Assembly: GCA_947652115.1 (NCBI GenBank)
Contig: OX393565.1
Location: 22,620,712 to 22,684,711 of the forward strand
DNA from: Blastomussa wellsi
Lineage: Eukaryota; Cnidaria; Anthozoa; Scleractinia; Plerogyridae
DNA: 64,000 nt
Direction of reading: 5' to 3'
Shown: positions 47,970 through 59,961 of the stretch, piece after piece
Numbering within the stretch: position 1 is the first letter of the stretch
Layout: each line of letters opens with the position of its first letter
Program-made: the position numbers and the translations under genes
Notes under the pieces: generated by a model
The model's database searches: none
What the model was told of the DNA's origin: nothing
What the model saw: only the letters and a program-made list of their open reading frames with translations

Positions 47970-48365
47970 AGGGAACCTCCACTCTTACGAGAAGTTGACG
48001 TTGACTTGTTTGAAATAATTCCTAAATTTCAAATTTTGTGGGTAAGCGAGAAATATAATTTAATAGCAACAAAAATGGAAAATATTATCGTTTTTTAAAT
48101 AGTCCCGCGCGCCGCCATTTTGGATTTGATGACGTGTTATGGTTGCCCAATTGTTTTACACAAAAGATGCTGTTCTTCATAACAATAGCGGCAACCACAA
48201 CGTCGTCAAATCCAAAATGGCGGCCGCGGGAAATTTAAAAGCGGTAATATTTTCCATTTTTTTTTTGCTATTAAATTATATTTATCCTTTGTCCGGTAAA
48301 ATTTGAAATTTGGGTACTATTTCAAACAACTTAATGTCAATTTTTCAAAAGAGTGGAGGTTCCCT
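47970..48365. mobile_element. TTAA-flanked MITE, 396 bp
   Basis: Left TTAA then AGGGAACCTCCACTCTTACG; right AAAAGAGTGGAGGTTCCCT then TTAA. The arms stay largely complementary toward the centre (CCGCCATTTTGGATTTGATG and its mirror), so the element is an almost complete palindrome. Confidence 0.85.
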
Positions 48366-49525
48366 TTAATTTCTACTTAACATCAAAGTGTAAAACTCTC
48401 GCTTTCAACCAAAGGGACAAAATTCTACGCGCGTTTACGCTAGCGATGTCTGCGTAAATTATTCAGATTTTTACCGTGGATTCATTGATCAACGGTTACG
48501 TTAATTTGATATTTACTGGAGCTACTATTGTAATCTGCCCCCTTTGAATGGTGCTGACTACAATCTTGCGATCTTTCAGAAAAAATGTGAATCATACTCG
48601 TGATCAGGTAGAGGTCATTCCGTATAAATAGAACCTGCACTGATATTTTTGTCAAACTTTGCATATAGATTCTTTGTGCTAAAAATTTTGAAATAAAAAC
48701 GAGGGCTCCCATGCTTGTTATGGAGCGACAGCACCTCGTTTATACGCAGTAATTCCTTATGATACGGTAACGCAAGCCAGGATGAAAATTGTTAAAAGTA
48801 ATAACAAATATAACACAAAATGTGGATTTGTTCATTGAATATTGTAGATTTATTTCCTGAAGATAATCGCAAAAGAATGTAGCAAGGTAAGTCCTTGAGC
48901 GCCGGCGAAACCATTCGCGCGCATTTGCGTTGGTTTTGAATTACGCATAGTGATTGGATTAATAAAAATAACGCCACATTTTCAACCAATCACAATAAGA
49001 AGTAAGACCAAGACCAATCATGACTCGCTCACACACTTGTTACCGCGCTACGCGTCTTGATTGGTTTATAAGCTTGTCTGTGTCTTCGATTTTGGTTTTA
49101 CTACACTCAGTTGATAGAGCGAGTTTCAATTGAGTGTCATAAAATTCCTTTGGCCAATCACAAATGACGGAGACAATCCAGTGACCAATCAAAACTCGAA
49201 GTAATATATTACACGTAACCGACAGAAAGCGCGGGAAAAACGTACACGCGCGAGTCACGATTGGTTTTGGTTTTACTCCTGATTGGTTGAAAAAGTGGCG
49301 CGAGATTTTTAAACCAATTACTAAACGAAGTGATGCAAAACCAAAGCCAATGCAGAATTTCGACACTGAAGTGAAACCCGCTCTATTCGCTGTTAAATGA
49401 ACATGGCTGATCATTTAGTAACTCTTAAATTGTTTGATTAATGTCGACCTCATTTGGCAGATGTCGTGCTTATTTTCGAGCAGCAAAATAATTTTTTATG
49501 AAGAACAAACATTGAAGCTTAAGAG

Positions 49526-52500
49526 TTATTGATGTAAGCGACGCTTTTTGCCCCGAGCTCCCTGGCTGTGAGCTTGGCGCCTCAGTTTGCGGAATCCTTG
49601 TGGATAAAGCTCCAACACGTCATCGATCACGTGAACAACTCCGTTTGTGGCCGTTAGATCTTGATCAATGATTCGCATGCCATTGACATGAACACGCCCG
49701 CTCCAGCCATACCGCAGCCTCAAGACGCCACGAGCCATGGAAAACACGGAGAAATGGTTGCTAAACAGCGACCAGTAGCTGAACTTGCAGTGAATACCGC
49801 ATGTGTAGAGTGTCCCATTCACCAAATGATGTTGTAGAACTTCCGTCAGCTGTCCGGGAAAAGCGAAAAGACTCTCCATGGACCCAGGAGAGCTGAGTTC
49901 TAGTTTAGCGAAGGCCCAATCCGTTGGCGCGAACAGGGTCAACGAGGCGTCGGGGTTCTGGAGGACTGGCGCGAGCGTGGTGATGTTTATCGCCTCCACG
50001 AGTGTTACAAAACGACGATCGGAGTTGATGAGGTCATAAACTGTCTTGCTTGGCGGTTGTAGCACTTTGTGGATAACGTGGATGACGCCATTACAGGCTT
50101 CAATATTGGCTTTAGTTATGCATGCGCCGTTAACGGAGTGCACCTTCGAACAGAGAGGATTGTGGGTTATTAAGAATTCCAATACTTTATTTCTTAACAG
50201 TTAGTGTAAGTCTTTCATAGTCCCCAGAACCCTTTGTTTTTGCATGCTTCCTTAACAGACCTGCCGCTGGCCAAGGCAAAAGAAAGCCCTTGCAACAACA
50301 TGGGATGTAAATTTTGTAAAGGGTCAGCTTAAGCAACGATATAAGCATTCTCGTCCCCAGAGGCTGCGATTCGTTTGGTCAGCACCAACAATCGAGACCT
50401 CTGGGAAGGTCCAACACCGGAAGTCCGCGAATCACGGGCTTCCAGTTACTCTGCGCATACACAAAGTCAAATCTGTTTTGCTGAAAGCTACAAAACGTGT
50501 TTTTTACGCATGCTCACAATTTGGTTACGGCCAGAGGTCGTGATTCTTGGTGCTGACCAAACGGATCGCGGCCTCTGGGGACGAGAATGCGATAAGACCT
50601 ATCATGACTCGCCCATATACTTGTTGTCCGCTCTTCGTGCCGGATAATTTTTTTATTATCTTATTTTGATTTTTGACCGGCTCACTGGATTGTCTTTATC
50701 TTTTGCGATTTACCATAGTCATTACTTTGGTCAGGTCTAATTAACGACACATGACACTCAATTAAAAATCGCTCTTTAGCTTTGATTTGCCTCGTCCCCA
50801 GACGCCAGTCGGCCCATTCTCATCCCCAGAGGCTGTGATACTCAATGTTGTAGCTTTCAGCCAATCAGATTTGTCACATTTGACTTTGTGCATGCGCAGA
50901 GTAACGGGAAGTCCGTGATTCGCGGACTTCCGGTGTTGGACCTTCCCAGAGGTCTCGATTGTTGGTGCTGACCAAACGAATCGTGGCCTCTGGGGACAAG
51001 AATGCAGTCGGGCAGGAAACCGAGAGCGCGGGGAGTACATGGTTAGGGAGCGAGCACCAGTCCCACAACGTCAAGCGAACCACCAACTATCAAGCCCAAC
51101 GAGTGATGACTGCTGACCAGGCAGAGCTTTGATTAACTTTAAAATGTATTTAACAGTCAAGGACAGCTTAAAGGGGCATTGCCACGGAGATTTTGGAGTG
51201 TTCAGGTAAATTCTGTGCTAAAGTTATTACTTAATACCTTTACTTGTGCAAAAAATGCTCCAGCAGAATTGTGAAGATGTCAAATTAAAATTTAATGTGA
51301 CAGGGAGACCAAACCATAATAGATGGTTTCCCATTTTTTCAGGATTTGGCTTGAGAATTTGAAAAAAATTGGCAAATTCTTTCAATTTTGAATCCACTTC
51401 CATTCTCGCCATCGATAACAACAGACGTCAGTAAACGGTTCCAATGCAGTAATATAGTCTTCGGTAAAATAACTAAAACATTTTTGGTTTTCTTTTGAGC
51501 GAAGACAAGTTTTAGCTTTTAATGGTTTTACTAAAATGGCGTGACAATGGCCCTTTAAGCAATACTATACAATTATGATAATGAATTTGTATACTGTACC
51601 TTTCCGAATCGGAATGAATTAAGTCGTAGTTTGTTCGGTTCGTTGATAGAATCCACCAGAGTATCCTTGCCAAATTCGTATGTCCACTTTCGCTCAGGAA
51701 GCATGTGATAAGCGAGCAGCTCCTTGAGTTTGACGGGATCGTCCCGCAGAGATTGCTTGGTTGACTCTGGTAAAGCGGCGAAAGCTTTGTTAGTTGGAGC
51801 GAACAGTGTGAACGGTCCCTGTTCATCCTTTAACGTGTCGGAGAGGCCGGTAGTGTCCAGGTACTGGACGAGCGTTGTAAGGTTCAACACTTTCGCCACT
51901 TCCAAGAGATTCATGGCTAAGAGAAGAAACATATAGGTTAGGCCATACTTTCACAAACAAGCCATGGGCGGATCCACATTCCAGGAAAACATAGATGTGG
52001 TGAGGCAATTTCTTTCACCTCGATATACAGCCAGATTCTCCCAAGGATGGTTGCAAAAAGATATAAGAATATCAGTTAGGAGAATTCGAATGTAATCGGT
52101 CTTTTACAGGGGTTCCCCTACCTATACAAATTACTTTTAACTGTAAAATTTCAAAGCGATGGAAGATTAAAGACAGTTGTGCGTGCGCAAGAACTACCAA
52201 GTTCCAATGTACTATTGAATTGACCAAACTGATAAAGTGGCTTTGCCACCATAAATAAATCGATCTTTGGTAATGAATAAATTTGCTTTCAAATCAAAGG
52301 AAACCGTGATTTGTTAATTTTATACCACAGTAGAAAAATGGCAAGAAACAAGGATGGCTACAAATGAGGAAGATTGGGGAAGATGTTAACACTCTGTATG
52401 CGCCTTTTACCTGAAACAGGCATGAGCACTTTGTTAATGGTATGAATGATTCCATTATTGGCACTGATGTCAGCATCCGTCACGCTAGCGTCATTTACCG

Positions 52501-55500
52501 TGACCTCTCCTTCCCCCTTCACTTTAATATCAACGAAGTGTCCCTCGACGGTAGTGAACCGACCGTTGTCCAGCGCGGCACTGTAGATTGGCTTGGGTAA
52601 CATATGGTACTTAACAAACTTCTGCAACAGAGCAAGCAAAGGGGAAATGTGTTTAATCTAACGAGTAAGTTGTAACACCAACGTGGAACAATTCCTCTTG
52701 TAACGGGATGAAAAATGATTCACTTCGGACACTCGAGCTCGTTCGATAATTCAGGGTAGGGAAGAGAGTGGGACATTCCAGAGAGAGAAAGGACGAGTAA
52801 CTGAAGTGTAGAGGAAGGCAGCGAGCATTCTTTTGAATCTTAAATGACCACGAAGGAAAGATTGCGCGATAAACCCAAAGAATCTCTCCGTAGTATTGTA
52901 GAGTAAGTATATATTCCTGGGGGGGGGGGGGGGGCGGTACGCACCATTCCCCCAAGCGTAGGTTTCTGACGTCATTATAACGTTTATAACGTGTCACCGT
53001 CAGTCATGCGCAAAAGACAAGAGATCTGGGGTCGAGAATGCCTTAGGAGCGGCAGCTGCGGTTCGCGCTAGCTGTCTCTTTCTGAAGATATAAAAGCGTA
53101 AAAACGTCATAATAAAATCACATTCTAAATTTTAGACATACTTACCCCAACACATTCGTCATTAGAAAGAAGGTTTTCCAGTCTCTCACGGTCCATGACT
53201 TCAAAAGCCTGATCGCTGGGTGTAAACAAAGTCACATTGGTGAAGTTCATTGCGGAATTCTCGATCATCTGTGAAAAGATGCTGAAGTTCGGATCGCTCT
53301 TTAGGATGTCTCCAATGTTACCGGCGGATGGTGTCAGAACTCGATCAATAACGTGAAGGATTCCGTTGCTTGCTCCTTGGTTTGAAACAACAATTTCTCC
53401 TCCTTGAACCACAACTGTCTGTCAAAGGAGTGAAAGAAGTAGTTTTATCATCTGTAATAGAGACCTTTAGATTCTACTACGAGAACGACTACGAGTACGA
53501 GATTTGACTTGAAGTGTTTTCGCGCGTACTTGCAAAATAGCCTCATCAGAAAACTTCATTTTCCTTTTTATTGACAGCAAAGTTAGCATGGTCATGTTTA
53601 TTGCAGGCAGTTAGACCTCTCGTAATCGCGAAATGATAAAATTGCTAACAGTTTGATAACTTGTTTTCGCCACTACGACATTCTCACTGAAACTCGTAGT
53701 GGCGAAATGTTAGTAGTTTTATCATCTTGCGATTAGGAGAAGCCAAACTTCCGTCAATAAAAATGACCGTGCTAACTTTGCTGCTGATAATTTAAATTCA
53801 AATCTCGTAGTCGTAGTCGTTCTCGTCGTAGAAACTAAAGGTCTCTAATAATAGAACGTACAAACGAAGGACTGGTGAAAAGAGAGATATTCAGAGAACG
53901 CCGGATGTAACGAGAGAATACCGGGAGAACTCCAAAGCGAATGAAAGAAACAGGAGAGTGAGGGAACTCTGGAGGGAACGAGAGAATATCGGGGGAACTC
54001 CGAAGCGAACGAAAGAAATGGAAAAGCGAGGAAACACTGGAGGAAACGAGAGAATATCGGAGGAACTCGCAAGGGAACGAAAGAAATGGAAAAGCGAGGG
54101 AACGCTGGCGGCAACGAGAGAATGCCGGGATAACGCCAGAGGGAACAAGAGAAACGAGAGAACAGATACCACCGAAGGGTACCAAGAAATGCCGGGAGAC
54201 GAGAGTGCGAGGAGTCGAAGAAATTGGAGGAAACGGGTGGACGTAACGAGTCAATGAATAACGGGAAACTATAAAACGAGACAACGAAGAGCAAAAGGAC
54301 AGAGAAATGAAGGGACGAAGCAAACAAAGGAATCAGAACACCATAAAATGAGACACATGGAAGACAACCAGTCTAATGCAACTGAATACAGGTAAAGTTG
54401 TATCACCTCGCCTTCATCCACCACATTAATCCGCAGTTCCCGTGAGTCGTCCAGTGTGGTTATCTTTCTGTTGTCTTTCATTGTTTCGGTGACAATCTTC
54501 CCAGACGCCAAATGCAGCATAAGCGTTTCGCGAAGCACCTCCTTGCTGTTGGCAAGCTCTTTTAAAGTTTCTGGTGGCAAGGCGGAGAATGCTTTGTCCG
54601 ATGGTACAAACGCCGTGTAACGCCCATTAGGGTCTAGCTCAGACAACAGCCCAGAGCTTCTCATTAGCCTGGCAAATTCACCCAAACTAAGAGACTCCGC
54701 CACTTCAATTATGTTCTTATCTGAAGTGTAAAGTTCTGAAAACGAATACAAAGTGAGTTTTTAATCGCGTCTAAAATGATTTTAAAATTGTCAAACCGAA
54801 CTGAAGTAAGGATATTGAGCAGTATGGCATTAGATGTTAACCAAAGACCTTAACCGGTACGAAACAAGTACACTAATTAAGTAGACTACGAAAACTGAGT
54901 AAAACCACCGATGGACTGGCATTCCATTCAGGGGTGGGGGCGTTTCACGCTAAGGAGATCGAACTAAGTTCCGGCATAGATCACTAGGCTTGCATACTGG
55001 TCTAGCCTTACTTCACTGCAACACCGTGATTTTACCAATGCGTGCCGCATTACATACCTTTTGGACATCCGGGGCTTCCATCCACTTGGGTGTATCCGGG
55101 ACAGCACCGATATTCCGTCAAATAATGCTGCTCGGTTCTGTTCATTAAAAGGTATGCAGTCACATAACAGTTCGTATGCCTCTATAAAATCATCAGTGGA
55201 CTAAAGAATCATTGTACCTGCATTGAAGCCTTCGTTTTCCAGGTATTTTCCTGCATTTGCGGAATACTCCTATAGGAATCCGATGTTTGCAAACATTTGG
55301 TCTGTAGGGAAGAGAGGATGTAGAAGATTAGAAAGTGACGGACACCTAACACTTGATTTAACAAAGAAATTATCTCATACATACAAAGTAAATGACACAC
55401 TCGAACACCAACCCACGGTCTGGCCAGTACCTCACGCATGCGCACGGCCATATCATCGGGGAAGTGGCAGCTGACCATGGCTGCCACTTCCCGGGTGATA

Positions 55501-56982
55501 TGGCTGTACGCATGCGTGAGTTACTGCTCAAGCCATGGGTTGGTGTTCGAGTGTGTCGCTTGCTTTGATTGCTTTTCAAATCATAATTTATCCGTCACTT
55601 TGTTTAGAATGCGGACACGTGCAAAGTTGTGATCGACGACGATGAGACACGAGTTTCCAATGACGGTAGCCTCTGTTTTTATACAGACTTCCTTTTAGCT
55701 CGTTACGCAATCTTTACTCTCAGTAAAGTTTGCGTGACGAGTGTTTGCGTGATAAATTGTCTCTCCTCGCGCGCAGGCACGAAGATAGCCCCTGCTCCTC
55801 TCATACCCAGGGATTTTCTTGGTTGCGTCAGAATTGTGGCTTTTTATGCGCACTTCACAACCCTGAGAAGAGCGGTTTGATCCGGAAACCTCGTGGGCGT
55901 TTTCTTGGTAATGAAAGAAGGATTGCGGTCTCTGGAGACATCCTGCAAGCAGTGGTTTCCTCAAGGCGTAGGTTAGAGGAAATCATGGCTCGCAGGGTAC
56001 TGGAAACGCGAAGCTTCCCGTCCTTGAAAAACAGTCAACTTCAATGCGCGATCAACATCTATTTCCTCTTAACAGTATCAGTAGACTGTCAAGCAGGCAG
56101 GTAATGATAATTACATTTGTCAGTAAGACGAATTTGTAATTCGATCGAATAAAAGAACTGATTCAGGAAATGCGTAACAGAACATCATTGTTTGAACTGA
56201 GGTCCTTGGCCTTCCGGTCTTTCAACATGTTGATAACGATGACCGACTCGATCTGCAAGCTCTTTGTAAACGTATTCAGCGATCTTTGGTGCTTCAATGG
56301 TAAATTATAAAGTCAGCAAAAAATCTTCAAAGTTTGGAATGCTCCCTAGCCTGCGTGGCTCTCAATCATGTATGAATCTTGTCACACATGATTGTTACTT
56401 TCATCTATACCGTTGAATTTCAAAGATCTTTGAAATGTCATCATTTAAAAACTTCCCAAAATATACACAGACGAAGGAAAAAGTGAATTACAACACAAAA
56501 GATGAAACCAAGATCATCTCCTTTCGATTACCTTGAACGGGTTTTAAAGTAACAATCATGAAGAAACGAAAACTGGAAGAAATGTGCGCACGTAATGAGA
56601 TGAGAAACGAATCAATGCAACGAACTAGTGCAGCCTGCGAGGAACGAATGATTTTGATGGATCGCTCAACAGACGATAACTGTCCGAATATTTTAACGAT
56701 TTTTCCCTTTGCGTTTGATTAATGAGCTTACTCCTTCGTTCGGCAGACTATACTCTAATCAGTAAATAAGTGGTCATAATAAACTCACCCTTCATCATTC
56801 GGTACAATATCAGGTTTGCTTTGTTGTGACTGTGGAATTCCTTGGCTTTGGCCAATCTCCAGTTTTGCCCACCATTCCTCCCAATACTCCCGCCATTTGT
56901 AAGGACTCCACCAGTCTGATGAGGAGCTAAGCTCCAATGAAGCACCAAAAACAAGCAAATAAAACAACAATAATTTCGCCAT
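49526..56982 (-). CDS. Secreted four-FAS1-domain protein (TGFBI/periostin-like)
   Basis: Extracellular-matrix adhesion protein by family. Seven minus-strand exons join in frame to 687 aa: 56789-56982, 55058-55179, 54407-54735, 53146-53418, 52411-52621, 51600-51916, 49526-50143. A signal peptide (MAKLLLFYLLVFGASLELS) leads into a Trp-rich segment. Next comes a Cys-rich EMI-like piece with YRCCPGYTQVDGSPGCPK, as precedes FAS1 in periostin and TGFBI. Four FAS1 domains follow, each with the paired motifs FxPSDKAF/FAPTN and NG(V/I)xHVID: RYTAFVPSDKAFS with NGILHVIDRVL; VTLFTPSDQAFE with NGIIHTINKVL; FTLFAPTNKAFA with NGVIHVIHKVL; LTLFAPTDWAFA with NGVVHVIDDVL. The C-terminus is strongly basic (RGKKRRLHQ), unlike the long vertebrate periostin tail. 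No GPI or membrane anchor was seen. The family is certain; orthology to TGFBI or POSTN individually is not. Confidence 0.93.
50346..50589. mobile_element. MITE of the CATTCTCGTCCCCAGAGG family (copy 2)
   Basis: Left CATTCTCGTCCCCAGAGGCT, right GCCTCTGGGGACGAGAATG, inverted. Interior: TTGGTCAGCACC and its mirror, GAAGTCCGCGAATCACGGG. Located in the last FAS1-gene intron. Confidence 0.75.
50815..51004. mobile_element. MITE of the CATTCTCGTCCCCAGAGG family (copy 3)
   Basis: Left CATTCTCATCCCCAGAGGCT, right GCCTCTGGGGACAAGAATG. Its interior is inverted relative to the copy at 50346, and it lies only 225 bp from that copy in the same intron. Confidence 0.75.
51172..51554. mobile_element. TTAA-flanked MITE, 383 bp, in FAS1-gene intron
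   Basis: TTAA on both sides; AGGGGCATTGCCACG on the left and CGTGACAATGGCCCT on the right are inverted. It abuts the exon ending at 51600. Confidence 0.75.
53458..53847. mobile_element. MITE with AGAGACCTTTAG termini
   Basis: Left AGAGACCTTTAGATTCTACT and ACGAGAACGACTACGAGTAC; right AGTCGTAGTCGTTCTCGTCG and CTAAAGGTCTCT. AAT flanks both sides. A second inverted pair (CGCCACTACGA and TCGTAGTGGCG) is in the centre. No ORF. Confidence 0.75.
53882..54250. repeat. 68-bp GA-rich minisatellite in FAS1-gene intron
   Basis: Units beginning GAGAGAAT start at 53912, 53980, 54048 and 54116, exactly 68 bp apart, with a diverged fifth near 54184. Each contains GAACTCCGAAGCGAACG- and AAGAAATGGAAAAGCGAGG-like words. 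Strong purine bias on the plus strand explains the long Ser/Phe-rich ORFs in three frames of the minus strand. Confidence 0.85.
56185..56559 (-). CDS. Candidate nested 44-aa protein in FAS1-gene intron
   Basis: Two possible exons, 56532-56559 (ATG plus nine codons, donor CAAG|GTAATC) and 56185-56291 (acceptor TTGAAG), join in phase. The 44-residue peptide starts MIVTLKPVQ, has a charged helix-like middle (KIAEYVYKELADRV) and ends PEGQGPQFKQ before TGA. The middle has good amphipathic periodicity, unlike chance translation, but I do not recognise the family. It lies on the same strand inside intron 1 of the FAS1 gene. Joining it to FAS1 exon 1 would cause an immediate stop, so it is not an alternative FAS1 exon. 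The weak pyrimidine tract and missing nearby AATAAA count against it. Confidence 0.3.
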
Positions 56983-57309
56983 TTGCCAAGATAGAGCCGC
57001 GCTTACGTGTCTGTGTAAAAGGTCAGGAATGAATGACTGAGAAAATGTGAAATATCTGTCAAATATGTCCATCAAACTAGACAGACCACAGGTAGCCCAA
57101 TCGTACGGAAACTGTACCTTGGAAACCTAGAGGGGGTACTACCTTATATGGGCTATACGGGGACGTGCCGCTGGATAAGGTATGGTTTTTGACCCCTCAG
57201 TCCTGAACAGGGTATACAATTCAAGCGAGTCTGTCCTAAACAGGGTATAACCAACAATAACAATCATAAATATACGAAACACGAACGTCAAGTTTATATA
57301 AAGTGTAAC

Positions 57310-57476
57310 AATATAATTTGGTTGTATCAACTGGGTTGATAATGTCAATTGCATGGCCACCGTAAAGAGATTCAAGAGCTGACGTTTCGAGCGTTAGCCC
57401 TTCGTCGGAGCGAATTTTTACGGTGGCCAATTGACATTATCGACCCAGTTGATAAAACCAAATTATATTGTTATAC

Positions 57477-57480
<4 letters not shown>
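57310..57480. repeat. Foldback copy of the GCTGACGTTTCGAGC repeat
   Basis: TATAATTTGGTTGTATCAAC and GATAATGTCAATTGCATGG on the left are mirrored by GGCCAATTGACATTATCGAC and GTTGATAAAACCAAATTATA on the right, with GCTGACGTTTCGAGCGTTAG in the middle. Related to 3130-3345 and 15795-15897. Confidence 0.7.
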
Positions 57481-57521
<41 letters not shown>

Positions 57522-58795
57522 CTATTCTTATATAAAGTTAGTAGACCATGCGTTGTCTATTGATAACGCTTGTAACTGCAGTTTGTTTTCTTTTCCTCCT
57601 AACAACAACAATCTTTATTTGCCTTATAGGTTCTAATTTTTTTTTAAATAACATGATTTTATATGAAATATTTTCTAACATATGGCTTGACATCATATCA
57701 CAAAACTTTATTTAATAAACTAGTAGTAATCAAAGATCAGAGAGTGCGTTCGACGATTTCGATTCACTTGGCTGCATTTTGATTTGGTTTCCCGAAATTC
57801 AAGCTTTCTTTAATACTGAAATCAACATTTTAAATATCAGTATGAAACTCTTAACATAACTGTAGTTGATGAACATGATTTTTTCCGATTTATTCATACA
57901 AATACAATGTTTGGAGTTTTTTGCATTGCGTGACACCGCTATTCACGAATAACAAAGCTGCATGCAGCCAGTGTTTCGAAAACCACAGACTGTGTATGAA
58001 TATCATTTCTTTGTCGCCCAACAAATGCACATGCAAGCTAAAATGCAAACATAAAATTGACGATTACAAAGACTGTCACCGCACTGATCGAAATCTGCTG
58101 TTATATATTCGCACCAGGAGTTGTACAATCTTCGAAAGGCTGATTTGAACAGTAGAGCGTCACAACCCTGTACGCGGGCAGACGTTGAATCTCCAATGAA
58201 AAGAAACACAGTCCAGAATTCGACAACAATCCGCAAAAGCACAATCAAGAACTCGACAATCCACTAAGACGCGAAGCCGCTAGAAACGAAGCACATGGTC
58301 GACGGAAATGACGTCATTTGCCCCTGAAAAAAAATGTTCGGGGGGGCCAAAACGGACTGTACCTACACCACCAAAATCTCGATTCAAACTGGTTTATAAT
58401 GCCTTCTCCTTTCGTCGAACGCAATAATGAAAAAAACAAATATATAGCTAAATATATTTTTTTAAAAACGGAGCCCCATACTACTCTCCAAAGCTCTTTC
58501 GACTTCGATAATAAACACGCTCCGTAACAAATTACCGAACCAAAAAAGAAAAAAGAAAACAAATTCAAAGAGAAAAATTAGCTAGCTTAAATTTGCTCTC
58601 TTCATTCAAACACACATGCAGTTTATACGTAACACTTCAATATTTTGCAGTACTCGCAAAAGTAGGCAACGGCTCGATTCGCTTGGACAATTTTAGTAGG
58701 TGCTCCGCTCGTTCTCGCATATATTGACGAGTGACCGCACACTCGGTTTTTAGTGGAGACGGCCTTTTGAAATAGGCTCGTTGCTCGCAAGGCTA

Positions 58796-59023
58796 GGGTG
58801 CGTTTCTTTAAAAAAAATCCGAGATTGGATTCTTAAATCCGAAAACGTATTTTGCTTTGCTTCATCATAGGAACCGAAGAATCCTTGCCCAGAGTAGATT
58901 CATCGGTTCCTTTAATGCACCATGATCCGAGTGGTCTTGGATTAATCTGTTTAATAAAGAAACGCAAGATCCATTTTTGGATTTAAGAATCCAATCTTGG
59001 ATTTTTTTTAAAGAAACGCACCC
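58796..59023. mobile_element. TA-flanked MITE, 228 bp (GGGTGCGTTTCTTT termini)
   Basis: Left GGGTGCGTTTCTTTAAAAAA then GGATTCTTAAATCCG; right GGATTTAAGAATCCAATC then TTAAAGAAACGCACCC. TA directly borders both ends. No ORF. Confidence 0.8.
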
Positions 59024-59311
59024 TAAATTTGGACACACGCCACCACGTAACACTTTGCAAAATTAAGCTTCTGTATGTTCGAAAATGCAAGCAAAATTTT
59101 AGCGGGAGCTCCTTTACTTGTGCTCGCATATCTAAACGAGTGACCACAGGATGGGTTTATACGGGATGACTTTTTGAAATGTTCTCGCTGCTTGCAAAGA
59201 AAAACGCTGTGCCCGCATACTCGCAAAATATACTCAACGCAATGTACGTGACAGGTTGCAAACGACCTGCCAACACACACTGCAGGAATCTATCCCCTTT
59301 TATGGCAAAAA

Positions 59312-59571
59312 AGTATAATTTTAGTAAACAAGAACTTTTCCGGTTTTCCAATCTGGACTTGAAAGTGGGTAAAAAATATAATTAAAAAAATAAAAAATAA
59401 TAATTTCAAATATAATTTTAGTAAAACAGAACTCTTACGGTTTTCCAATCTCCACTTGAAAGTGGCTAAAAAATATCATTAATAAAAATAAAAAAAAAAA
59501 ATAATTGAAAATATAATTTTAGTAAAAAAGAACTTTTACAGTTTTCCATCTCGACTTGTAAGTGGCCACGC
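59312..59571. repeat. Three-copy tandem repeat, ~97-100 bp
   Basis: TATAATTTTAGTAAA starts copies at 59314, 59411 and 59511. Each continues with GAAC, a GGTTTTCC-like word, ACTTG-AAGTGG and an A-rich spacer. Confidence 0.75.
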
Positions 59572-59843
59572 CATAATAAGCCTGTGAATTTCGGCTCTAG
59601 TCGTCTTATTCATAGGCGTACGGGCACCCTTGGACTTGGGGGTGGAGGGGGGGAGGGGCGGAAACCTTCATACTCTTAATTTCTGAATGTGTTAGCGGAA
59701 AAAAAAACTGCCTAAAATTTGCAACTGCTGTTGCCGAAACTGGGGGGGGGGGGCTGTTGCCTCCTCTCCGTCCGCCCTCCCCCCGGCTCGTACGCCTATG
59801 TTCTTATTGTTATACTTGAATGGCTACGCTACAACTACACATT

Positions 59844-59945
59844 TCGTCAAGGTCCCAGCGTGTAGTCTGCGCTAGAGCTGCGAATTTTCGTCAAGGTCCC
59901 AGCGTGTCGTAGAGCTGTGCATTTTCGTCAAGGTCCCAGCGTGTC
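59844..59945. repeat. Three copies of CGTCAAGGTCCCAGCGTG
   Basis: The 18-bp word recurs at about 59844, 59889 and 59928 with TAGAGCTG-type spacers, ending just before the SLC16-B stop codon at 59962. Confidence 0.7.
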
Positions 59946-59961
59946 GTCTCTTCCCAAATTC

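Larger units (their letters stand above)
47645..49525. other. Convergent intergenic region (CBM9-like / FAS1 gene)
   Basis: Holds the CBM9-like 3' end with AATAAA at 47710-47715, a 396-bp TTAA-flanked MITE (47970-48365), unassigned AT-rich sequence, an inverse AATAAA at 48849-48854 and inverted copies of the GGTTTTACGACACT-type repeat at 48900-49390. No gene was seen. Confidence 0.6.
56983..59961. other. Intergenic region upstream of FAS1 gene, downstream of SLC16-B
   Basis: Contains the FAS1 promoter region; a foldback copy of the GCTGACGTTTCGAGC repeat (57310-57480); AT-rich unassigned sequence (57640-58300); a TA-flanked MITE (58796-59023); a three-copy ~98-bp tandem repeat (59312-59571); G/C-rich runs; and a 3x CGTCAAGGTCCCAGCGTG repeat (59844-59945) that probably lies in the SLC16-B 3' UTR. 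No coding gene was seen. Confidence 0.6.

Noticed and set aside
49040..49414. 124-codon minus ORF
   Set aside because: It falls in a dispersed repeat also found at 26030 and 45620, and shows no family motif or splice support.
53835..54327. Long overlapping ORFs (up to 162 codons) rich in Ser, Phe and Leu
   Set aside because: They arise from a purine-rich 68-bp tandem repeat read on its pyrimidine strand; three frames are open at once and composition is repetitive.
55695..56104. Opposed ORFs of 89 and 124 codons upstream of FAS1 exon 2
   Set aside because: They overlap on both strands, lack recognisable domains and do not fit the phases of the FAS1 gene.
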